From Bacteroidales bacterium (GTDB lineage: Bacteria > Bacteroidota > Bacteroidia > Bacteroidales > Marinifilaceae): DNA of 64,000 nucleotides. The notes below the pieces were generated by a model. It worked only from the letters and a program-made list of their open reading frames with translations. It was not told where the DNA came from and did no database searches. Both the position numbers and the translations under genes were made by a program. Where the stretch lies: contig SUWY01000001.1 in assembly GCA_015061245.1 (NCBI GenBank), forward strand, positions 1 to 64,000, in the 5' to 3' direction. Positions 46,818-53,422 of the stretch are shown piece by piece (the stretch's first letter is position 1; every line of letters starts with the position of its first letter).

Positions 46818-48296
46818 ATGGCAGGGATGAAAGGGCTGTTTAAGGATACAGCCATATATGGATTGAGCAGTATGTTGGGCCGTTTTATAAACTGGTTCCT
46901 TACCCCCTTTTATACCTTCTACTTAGCAAAGGCTGAACTTGGCGCACTAAGTAATTACTATGCAGGAACGGCTCTGATACTCATACTTTTAATTATGGGT
47001 TTAGAGACAGGTTTTTTCCGATTTGCCGGAAATCCTGATGAGGATAAGAATCGAGTCTACTCGACCTGTATAACAATGGTAACAGTTATGTCGTTGCTCT
47101 TTGTTGGAGCCGTTGCCATTTGGATGAATCCTATTGCCAATTTTATTGGAGCAGCTGCGCATCCCGATTATGTGATGTACCTTGCGGTTATAATTGCTTG
47201 CGATGCAATCTCATCAATTCCTTTTGTCTATTTGAGGTTAAATAACCATCCATGGAAATTTGCGGCAATAAAACTCTTCTCAATAGGATTGAATATTGTA
47301 TTGAACCTCTTCTTCATTGTGTTGTGCCCTATTTTGGTACAGAAGGGGTATGGCAATTCAATTGCGTGGTTCTATCGAGAGGATTACAATCTGGGTTATG
47401 TTCTGATCTCAAATTTGATAAGCTCGGCAGTAACTCTGTTGCTTTTGGGGCGTTTCATATTTGCCGTAAAGTATGTTTTTGACTATCCGTTGATGAAGCG
47501 TATAATGCGTTACTCTGCTCCCTTGATTGTGTTGGGATTGGCAGGAGTAATGAATCAACATCTTGATAAACTTATATATCCATATATTCTTACCGATGAT
47601 CCTACTGCGTGGGAGCAGTTGGGAGTCTATGCTGCAAATGCGAAGATTGCGGTTATTCTTGTAATGTTTACGCAAGCATTCCGCTACGCTTTCGAGCCAT
47701 TTATCTTCTCGAAACATGCAGGTCAGGATAAGCGTCCGGCATACGCCGATGCAACTAAATATTTTGTGATTAGCGGTCTGTTTATCTTTCTTGCGGTAAT
47801 ATTTTATATCGATATTGTAAAGCAGTTGATTCACTCATCATATCACGAGGGTTTGAAGGTTGTTCCAATTATCATGTTGGCGGATCTTTTCAACGGAGTA
47901 TTTTTCAATTTGTCTCTTTGGTATAAGCTTACCGACAGAACAAAGTGGGGAGCATGGTTCTCGCTTATGGGATTGGTAATAATTGCAATAGGAAACGTTG
48001 TTTTTGTTCCGATATATGGCTATATGGCGTGTGCTTGGAGTGCTTTTGTTTGCTATCTGTTATTGATGCTTGTCAGCTATTTTATGGGACAGCACTACTA
48101 TCCTGTACCTTACAATTTAAAGCGAATAGCACTATACTCTGTATTGGCTATGGCATTGTGGGGAGTTTCTGAGTTGGTAGTACCTGATGCGCTTTGGATT
48201 CGTTTGCTATTCAATACACTACTATTGGGAATCTATGTTGTAGTGGTTGCCAAATTTGAGAATATCTTGAAGGGTAGAAGATTCTCATTAAGGTAG
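46818..48296 (+). CDS. Polysaccharide-type flippase (MOP superfamily)
   Basis: This 492-residue membrane protein has about 14 helices and the MOP/Wzx-like start DTAIYGLSSMLGRFINWFLTPFYTFYL. It probably flips a lipid-linked glycan or related lipid across the inner membrane. No glycan-synthesis genes are nearby, so the substrate is open; Bacteroidota carry such solitary flippases in housekeeping regions. The track start at TTG is replaced by the ATG at MAGMKGLF. Its end overlaps the convergent gene by nine bases. Confidence 0.85.
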   Translation: MAGMKGLFKDTAIYGLSSMLGRFINWFLTPFYTFYLAKAELGALSNYYAGTALILILLIMGLETGFFRFAGNPDEDKNRVYSTCITMVTVMSLLFVGAVAIWMNPIANFIGAAAHPDYVMYLAVIIACDAISSIPFVYLRLNNHPWKFAAIKLFSIGLNIVLNLFFIVLCPILVQKGYGNSIAWFYREDYNLGYVLISNLISSAVTLLLLGRFIFAVKYVFDYPLMKRIMRYSAPLIVLGLAGVMNQHLDKLIYPYILTDDPTAWEQLGVYAANAKIAVILVMFTQAFRYAFEPFIFSKHAGQDKRPAYADATKYFVISGLFIFLAVIFYIDIVKQLIHSSYHEGLKVVPIIMLADLFNGVFFNLSLWYKLTDRTKWGAWFSLMGLVIIAIGNVVFVPIYGYMACAWSAFVCYLLLMLVSYFMGQHYYPVPYNLKRIALYSVLAMALWGVSELVVPDALWIRLLFNTLLLGIYVVVVAKFENILKGRRFSLR

Positions 48297-48848
48297 TAGG
48301 TGATAACTGCCCGGTTGCAATTTCTCATCGAAAATCAAAATACCGCACCACATCATCTCAACCTTTACCTTTGCCTCTCTGCTTAATGCTTGCCAAATTG
48401 TGCGTTGTTGTGGCGATTTGTGAATATTGGTAATAAGAATAGAGTGGTGCTCATTTATACCTCTTGCCCATAGTTGTAGCGTTTGCAGCAGTTCGCGCTC
48501 ATCTATATTGTTGTTATCGAGCCACACATAGTTACAACTCTTAATATTTTCGAGCGAGGTTTCATATTCAAACGCAGGAATGCTCTGCATCAACATATCT
48601 CCTCGATTACCCAAAATAAACACCTTCTCCATTTTTAAATGAAGCATTAGTCTATAGCTGAGTCTTAGTAACTTACGGTCAGCTCTTTTACGTGCAGAGA
48701 AATTCGGGTAGGTATATAGGTTACTCTTTTTGTCGCGGAGGACGGTCATGATAAGGTTGAACATAAAGGGAGAGTGCACTCCGTAACCTCGCTTAGTACG
48801 AAAACGGAATGCGTGTTTAATTCTCTCTTTATAGTATCGCCTGTTCAT
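48288..48848 (-). CDS. Degenerate class I methyltransferase-like protein
   Basis: This 186-residue protein resembles Bacteroidota SAM-methyltransferase-like proteins with the N-terminal RTKRGYGVHSPFMFNLI block. The usual glycine-rich SAM motif is replaced by KVFILGNRGDMLMQ. The C-terminal pattern WQALSREAKVKVEMMWCGILIFDEKLQPGSYHLLP is kept. Catalysis is therefore doubtful. It follows the 2-hydroxyacid dehydrogenase by six bases and probably shares its transcript. Confidence 0.65.
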   Translation of the reverse strand: MNRRYYKERIKHAFRFRTKRGYGVHSPFMFNLIMTVLRDKKSNLYTYPNFSARKRADRKLLRLSYRLMLHLKMEKVFILGNRGDMLMQSIPAFEYETSLENIKSCNYVWLDNNNIDERELLQTLQLWARGINEHHSILITNIHKSPQQRTIWQALSREAKVKVEMMWCGILIFDEKLQPGSYHLLP

Positions 48849-48854
48849 TGTTGC

Positions 48855-49808
48855 TTAATTTACAACGTTTTGTGGTGTGCCGTTGATAAAGGCTTTGACA
48901 TTGTCAATACAGATATTCATCAAGCGAATGCGAGCCTCGTAGGTTGCCCATGCAATGTGTGGGGTAAGGTAGCAGTTCTTGGCACCCAATAGAGGGTTCC
49001 CCGGTTGAGCCGGTTCAACACTAAGCACATCTGCACCAAATGCGGCAATCTTGCCACAGTTAAGGGCGTCGGCAACAGCCTGTTCGTTAATCAGCGGACC
49101 TCGCCCGGTATTGATAAGGATTGCAGTTGGCTTCATGGTTGCCAAACGAGCTTCGTTTACCAGCTCCTTGGTAGTCTCGGTTAACGGACAGTGGAGCGAT
49201 ACAATATCGCATTGCGAAAATAGCTCGTCCAGAATAAGTTTGGTAATGTAATTTGGAATCGACTCTTGTGGCTTTGAGGTAAATGCGCACACATCCATGC
49301 CAAATGCGTTGGCAATACGTGCAGTAGCAGAACCGGTATTTCCCAATCCCACAATTCCAATCTTTTTTCCTGCAAGCTCGGTAAGCTGAGTGTCCCAATA
49401 GCAGAAATCGGTGTTGTTTGTCCATCTGCCCTTGCTGTTTTCGCAAGCGTAGTGACCAACTCGGTTGGTAATGTTCAAAATTTGTGCAAAAACCATCTGT
49501 GCAACCGATTCGGTGCTATATGCAGGAATATTTGTAACAATCACGTTGTGTTCTGTTGCAGCCATTGTATCGACAACATTGTAACCAGTAGCTAACACTC
49601 CAATGTACTTTAATTTAGGAAGTGCATTAATTACCTCTGCATTAAAGATAACCTTGTTGGTTAGTACCATATCTGCATCAATGCAACGCGCAACAGTTTC
49701 ATCTGGGGCAGTACGGTCATATATTGTAACCTCGCCCAACTCTTTTAGTGGCTCCCAACTCAAATCTCCGGGATTTAAAGTATATCCGTCAACTACTACA
49801 ATTTTCAT
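48855..49808 (-). CDS. D-2-hydroxyacid dehydrogenase (hydroxypyruvate/glycerate type)
   Basis: This 317-residue NAD-dependent enzyme starts MKIVVVDGYTLNPGDLSWEPL, typical of the glycerate dehydrogenase/hydroxypyruvate reductase group. It has GIVGLGNTGSATARIANAFGM (NAD loop), CPLTETTKELVN, LINTGRGPLINEQAV (substrate arginine nearby) and the catalytic histidine in LTPHIAWAT. The ATG at 49808 is preferred to the track start because a -7 box (TATATTTG, minus strand, 49834-49841) lies just upstream. Confidence 0.87.
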   Translation of the reverse strand: MKIVVVDGYTLNPGDLSWEPLKELGEVTIYDRTAPDETVARCIDADMVLTNKVIFNAEVINALPKLKYIGVLATGYNVVDTMAATEHNVIVTNIPAYSTESVAQMVFAQILNITNRVGHYACENSKGRWTNNTDFCYWDTQLTELAGKKIGIVGLGNTGSATARIANAFGMDVCAFTSKPQESIPNYITKLILDELFSQCDIVSLHCPLTETTKELVNEARLATMKPTAILINTGRGPLINEQAVADALNCGKIAAFGADVLSVEPAQPGNPLLGAKNCYLTPHIAWATYEARIRLMNICIDNVKAFINGTPQNVVN

Positions 49809-49833
49809 AAGTGCTTCTTTTGTTTGTTGAGTG

Positions 49834-49841
49834 CAAATATA
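49834..49841 (-). promoter_or_regulatory. -7 box TATATTTG of the 2-hydroxyacid dehydrogenase gene
   Basis: An exact TAnnTTTG on the minus strand, 25 bases before the start codon. Its upstream flank runs into the repeat array. Confidence 0.6.
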
Positions 49842-49857
49842 CAATTTTTTTGGGATT

Positions 49858-49978
49858 AGTGAAGAGTTAGGAGTGAGGAGTGAGGAGTGAGGCGTGAATA
49901 GTGAACAGTGTGGAGTGAACAGTGTGGAGTGAACAGTGAGGAGTGAACAGTGTGGAGTGAACAGTGAGGAGTTAATTA
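49858..49978. repeat. Tandem repeat array, 7-bp and 14-bp units
   Basis: Five consecutive 14-base units of the form AGTGTGGAGTGAAC or AGTGAGGAGTGAAC run from 49907 to 49976. They are preceded by shorter GGAGTGA-type units from about 49866. The array lies just upstream of the dehydrogenase promoter. Reverse-complement relatives (AACTGTTCACTCC, ATTCCTAATTCCTC) are at the left end of the window. Confidence 0.85.
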
Positions 49979-50052
49979 GGAATTAACAAATACAGTCGGG
50001 ATGTTGAGTTTTCCGACCGAGTTGTTTTATAGGTGTTGGGCCCTGATACCAA

Positions 50053-50087
50053 TTAATCCTCCTTAAAGTAAGGGAATGTTTAGTGGG
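50053..50087 (-). pseudogene. Remnant of the 3' end of a pruA-like gene
   Basis: The 35 bases align without gaps to the last codons of pruA at 51619. On the minus strand the remnant reads H-stop-TFPYFKED-stop against HYTYPNFKED-stop in pruA, with about 30 of 35 bases identical. It is in the same orientation as pruA and lies about 1.5 kb away. No further match was visible on either side. Confidence 0.65.
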
Positions 50088-50143
50088 AATGTAGTAAAAT
50101 AAAAAAAAACAAATCAAACATAATATAAATAAAGTAAATTGAT

Positions 50144-50151
50144 TATCTTTG
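50144..50151 (+). promoter_or_regulatory. Orphan -7 box TATCTTTG
   Basis: An exact TATCTTTG followed by TGCG, with no ORF starting in the next 130 bases. It could be a second upstream promoter for the HigBA-type module or a leftover of a lost gene. Confidence 0.4.
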
Positions 50152-50217
50152 TGCGTTATTTTGAACGATAAAAGAATTAATTGAACTAGTAGGAGTGAAG
50201 TAACAAGGTTTAAAACA

Positions 50218-50246
50218 ATAAAATTCACAAATTATGTGAATTTTAT
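50218..50246 (+). promoter_or_regulatory. Palindromic operator of the HigBA-type module
   Basis: ATAAAATTCACA and TGTGAATTTTAT are perfect 12-base complements with a five-base spacer (AATTA). The element covers the -33 region and ends 11 bases before the TATCTTTG box. Position and symmetry fit a binding site for the HigA-type antitoxin, which commonly represses its own promoter. Confidence 0.75.
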
Positions 50247-50257
50247 TTTGAATGTGT

Positions 50258-50265
50258 TATCTTTG
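50258..50265 (+). promoter_or_regulatory. -7 box TATCTTTG of the HigBA-type module
   Basis: An exact match 22 bases before the toxin start codon and directly after the palindrome. Confidence 0.7.
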
Positions 50266-50286
50266 TCCTCGTAAATAATACAATCA

Positions 50287-50604
50287 ATGTTTATAGAATT
50301 TGATAAGGAATATTTACAAGAACTTTACGAGTATGGACAGTGTAACGATAAAAAGCATCGTTATCAACCTGCTGTAATTAAGAAATATGCAAATTGTGTT
50401 AGAATATTATTGCATTCTCGTACAATTGAAACTCTTTATCAGATAAAATCTCTCAATTATGAGGTATTGATTGGAGATAAACAAGGCATATCTTCAATAC
50501 GTATTGATTTAAAATATAGATTAGAGTTTATAGTTAGAAAGGAAGAAGATGAGGAGATTGTGACAATTTGCAGGTTGTTGGATATAAGTAAACATTATAA
50601 ATAG
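50287..50604 (+). CDS. higB: HigB/RelE-family toxin
   Basis: The 105-residue protein resembles RelE/ParE-superfamily HigB toxins, ribosome-dependent mRNA endonucleases. Features are RYQPAVIKKYANCVRILLHSRTIETLYQIKSLNYEVL, then SSIRIDLKYRLEFIVRKEED, with basic residues and YRLEF in the catalytic sheet. It comes first, with the antitoxin two bases downstream, which is the HigBA order. Activity is not provable from sequence. Confidence 0.8.
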   Translation: MFIEFDKEYLQELYEYGQCNDKKHRYQPAVIKKYANCVRILLHSRTIETLYQIKSLNYEVLIGDKQGISSIRIDLKYRLEFIVRKEEDEEIVTICRLLDISKHYK

Positions 50605-50606
50605 AT

Positions 50607-50939
50607 ATGGAGACAAAGAAGATATATGGAGTTAATGATATAATGCCTTTTGAGCCAACACATCCGGGCGAGGTGTTGAAAGAGGAATTACATATTAGAG
50701 GAATTTCACAAAAGAAATTTGCAGAGACAATAGGTATGTCCTATACTGCACTTAATGAGATATTAAACTCCAAACGTTCAATTTCGATTGAGACAGCAAT
50801 GAAAATAGAGGCGGCCTTAGGTATAGAGGCACAGTTGTGGATAGGTTTGCAGTCTGATTATAATTATCACATGGCTCGTAAGGATAGCGGTTTGATGGCT
50901 TGTATTCAGCAGATTCGAAAAATGGCTGCAGTGCTGTAG
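50607..50939 (+). CDS. higA: HigA-family antitoxin (XRE-type HTH)
   Basis: This 110-residue protein has the HigA signature PTHPGEVLKEELHIRGISQKKFAETIGMSYTALNEILNSKRSISIETAMKIEAALGIEAQLWIGLQSDYN. That is a helix-turn-helix domain with the typical LW(I/L)xLQ end. It should neutralise HigB and, with it, bind the palindrome at 50218-50246. Residues after about 90 form a short extra helix. Confidence 0.9.
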   Translation: METKKIYGVNDIMPFEPTHPGEVLKEELHIRGISQKKFAETIGMSYTALNEILNSKRSISIETAMKIEAALGIEAQLWIGLQSDYNYHMARKDSGLMACIQQIRKMAAVL

Positions 50940-51042
50940 TGCACTTTGCATGGCTTTTAAATGTAGATTTGGCGAGGGTGGGTGAAGTGTTGCGTGAACT
51001 AACTTGAACTTTAAATAATTCTTAATATTTGTTATAAGGGAG

Positions 51043-51050
51043 TATCTTTG
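51043..51050 (+). promoter_or_regulatory. -7 box TATCTTTG of the frameshifted gene
   Basis: An exact match followed by TTTTCG, 22 bases before the ATG at 51073. It argues that translation is meant to begin at 51073. Confidence 0.6.
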
Positions 51051-51072
51051 TTTTCGTAGAGATTAGCCCCCT

Positions 51073-51556
51073 ATGAGAAAAGCGGAAAAGAAGAAGGTGA
51101 ATTTTGCTAACTACTTGAATATTAATATATTCGGGGGGGGGTATTTACGTGAACTAAAATCTGAAATTATAGCTGATTACATTATAGCCGACTTGTGTTA
51201 AACAGGTCGGTGAGTTACCAAATGACATAGTAGTTCATGTTTATAACACAGCTACTACAGCTAAGGTTAACTATTCGAAGGGAACTTTGGAGAAGTATAT
51301 GTTCAGCGATAACAAGACCATCGAGATGCGTCAGATTGATGGAGATAGCTTCGAGGCGATTGTTGTGCCTCAGTTTATTGAGCGCAGCACACCTCTAATC
51401 GAAGTTACTATGGAGGGCATTGCATATTTGATGGAGTACAGCATGTCATTCCGTCCTGCAATGCAGCACACCATTACCCTCACTTTGAACACCTCACCGG
51501 ACCAGGAGAAGATTGAAATTTCAATCGACAACGAGGTTGATGACTGGAGCGAGTAA
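51073..51556 (+). pseudogene. Gene of unknown function split by one extra base
   Basis: From the ATG at 51073 a 42-codon frame reads MRKAEKKKVNFANYLNI...IIADYIIADLC and stops at TAA 51199. The frame one base over is open and protein-like from 51188 on: KQVGELPNDIVVHVYNTATTAKVNYSKGTLEKYMFSDNK, running to the stop at 51554. That frame has no ATG before 51299 and is blocked by TAG at 51185. Removing one T near 51198 gives a continuous protein of about 160 residues. A nine-G run lies in the first part, but changing its length creates stops. Family unknown; it could be a real pseudogene, a sequencing error or, less likely, recoding. Confidence 0.65.
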
Positions 51557-51562
51557 AAATCA

Positions 51563-51594
51563 GAGGGGCGGTGCTTTTGAATGCATCGCCCCTC
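51563..51594. terminator. Hairpin between the split gene and pruA
   Basis: GAGGGGCGGTGC pairs with GCATCGCCCCTC (one G-T pair) around a short loop between two convergent genes. The following DNA is AT-rich but has no clean T-run. Confidence 0.7.
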
Positions 51595-51618
51595 ATATTA
51601 TTTAGGTATTTTTATTCC

Positions 51619-53250
51619 TTAATCCTCCTTGAAGTTAGGGTAGGTGTAGTGGGTTGCAGGGATGAAGGTCTCCTTAATACATTGTGGAGATACCCAACGG
51701 ATTAGGTTGAAGATTGAACCTGCCTTGTCGTTGGTTCCTGAAGCTCTACCTCCACCGAATGGTTGCTGGTCAACAACTGCACCTGTTGGTTTGTCGTTGA
51801 TGTAGAAGTTTCCTGCAGTGTGCATCAAACGCTCTGTATATTTCTCGATAGCGTATCTGTCCTTAGAGAAGATAGCTCCTGTCAAGCCGTACTCAGAACC
51901 CTTGTCAAGAATGTCAAGTGTCTCCCATACCTTATCAGGCTCATATACATATACAGTGATTGCAGGACCAAAGAACTCCTCGCGCATTGTAATGTAGTTA
52001 GGATCGTATGCCTGGATAACTGTAGGATAGATAAAGTAACCCTCGCTCTTATCATGCTTTCCTCCCAATACTACGTCAGCATCCTTAGAGGCCTTAGCAT
52101 CCTCGATAGCTCCTGCCAACTTGTCGAAAGCCTCCTCGTCGATAACGGCATTCACGAAGTTTGTGAAGTCCATAACATCGCCTGTCTTAATCTCCTCAAG
52201 ATCCTGAGCTACGTAAGCCTTAACCTGCTCCCAAATGTTAGATGGGATGAATGCTCTTGAAGCAGCAGAGCACTTCTGACCCTGGAACTCGAATGCTCCA
52301 CGGGTGATTGCTGTTGCAACCTCTTTTGGATCTGATGTAGGATCAGCAAAGATATAGTCTTTACCTCCGGTCTCACCAACGATTCTTGGATATGTTTTGT
52401 ATTTGTCAAGATTCTGAACCATGCTCTTCCATGCGCCCTTGAATACGCCTGTTGAACCTGTGAAGTGGAATCCTGCGAAATCCTCGTGACTGAAGATTGT
52501 ATCGCCTGCAACAGGACCTGAGCAGTAAACCAAGTTGATAACTCCGTCTGGTAGTCCTGCATCCTGCAAAGCCTTCATAACAACGTATGCTGCATAAACA
52601 GCTGTCTTCGATGGCTTCCATACGCAAACATTACCAAGTAGAGCAGGTGCTCCCGGAAGGTTTCCTGCAATAGAAGAGAAGTTGAATGGAGTCAATGCAA
52701 ATACAAATCCCTCCAATGGACGCCACTCAACGCGGTTCCACATGGTTGTTGTTGGGGTATTTGGTTGCATTCCATACAACTGGAACATATTTTTAACGTT
52801 ATAACGGTAGAAATCTACCAACTCGCAAGTGTCAATCTCTGCCTGATAAGCATTCTTTGATTGACCCAACATTGTTGCAGCATTCAAATATTGACGATAT
52901 GGACCTGCAATCAACTCGGCAGCCTTCAAGAAGATAGCCGCACGAGACTCAGGACTCATCTTCTCCCAAGCTGGTTTAGCTGCCATTGCAGCCTGAATAG
53001 CCATATTCACGTGCGATGCATCGCCCTGGTGGTAGTGTCCAATAGCGTGTTTGTGGTTGTGTGGAGGGCAGATAGCCTTCATGTTTCCTGTGCGTACCTC
53101 CTGACCGTTAATGATCATAGGAATGTCGGCATCCATACTGTTAAGTCTGTTCAACTCTGCCTTTAGCGCAGCACGCTCCGGAGAACCCGGTGCATAACTC
53201 TTAACCGGCTCGTTCTCGATTGCCGGAAGTTTGAAAAATCCCTTGTACAT
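51619..53250 (-). CDS. pruA: L-glutamate gamma-semialdehyde (P5C) dehydrogenase
   Basis: This 543-residue aldehyde dehydrogenase oxidises glutamate semialdehyde from proline to glutamate. It shows the NAD-binding EGFVFALTPFNFSSIAGNLPGAPALLGN, GFHFTGSTGVFKG, RIVGETGGKDYIFADPTSD (catalytic Glu) and FEFQGQKCSAASRAFIP (catalytic Cys). It ends GGGRASGTNDKAGSIFNLIRWVSPQ. It is the single-function long form, and no proline dehydrogenase is nearby. A -7 box (minus strand, 53310-53317) precedes it. Confidence 0.94.
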   Translation of the reverse strand: MYKGFFKLPAIENEPVKSYAPGSPERAALKAELNRLNSMDADIPMIINGQEVRTGNMKAICPPHNHKHAIGHYHQGDASHVNMAIQAAMAAKPAWEKMSPESRAAIFLKAAELIAGPYRQYLNAATMLGQSKNAYQAEIDTCELVDFYRYNVKNMFQLYGMQPNTPTTTMWNRVEWRPLEGFVFALTPFNFSSIAGNLPGAPALLGNVCVWKPSKTAVYAAYVVMKALQDAGLPDGVINLVYCSGPVAGDTIFSHEDFAGFHFTGSTGVFKGAWKSMVQNLDKYKTYPRIVGETGGKDYIFADPTSDPKEVATAITRGAFEFQGQKCSAASRAFIPSNIWEQVKAYVAQDLEEIKTGDVMDFTNFVNAVIDEEAFDKLAGAIEDAKASKDADVVLGGKHDKSEGYFIYPTVIQAYDPNYITMREEFFGPAITVYVYEPDKVWETLDILDKGSEYGLTGAIFSKDRYAIEKYTERLMHTAGNFYINDKPTGAVVDQQPFGGGRASGTNDKAGSIFNLIRWVSPQCIKETFIPATHYTYPNFKED

Positions 53251-53309
53251 TCTATTATTGTGTTTAGTTTTATTTCAAATAACCATTAAGCCATTATAAC
53301 TTAACTTGA

Positions 53310-53317
53310 CAAAGTTA
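53310..53317 (-). promoter_or_regulatory. -7 box TAACTTTG of pruA
   Basis: An exact TAnnTTTG on the minus strand, 60 bases before the pruA ATG, followed by TCAAG. Confidence 0.6.
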
Positions 53318-53384
53318 ACGTTTGAAATTTTAAATTGCAATAGGAAAAAATATTTTTTCACTCCGATATTGATTTTTTAGTTCG

Positions 53385-53392
53385 TAACTTTG
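53385..53392 (+). promoter_or_regulatory. -7 box TAACTTTG of the ABC-F gene
   Basis: An exact TAnnTTTG followed by CGCTTCG, 31 bases before the ABC-F start codon. Confidence 0.65.
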
Positions 53393-53422
53393 CGCTTCGT
53401 AAATAATTAAAAGGGATAGACA

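Noticed and set aside
49907-49976. CRISPR-like array
   Set aside because: The units are 14 bases and directly adjacent with no spacers, and no cas genes are nearby; it is a simple tandem repeat.
49983-50228. Minus-strand ORF of 81 residues in the accessory gap
   Set aside because: Its region is better explained by the pruA 3' remnant and AT-rich spacer; the N-terminal Leu/Phe-rich part comes from AT-rich DNA and there is no promoter or ribosome-binding context.
51133-51141. Nine-G run as the cause of the frameshift in the split gene
   Set aside because: Adding or removing one G brings a stop codon within a few codons in either other frame, and the frame after the run reads as good protein until 51198, so the break lies downstream.
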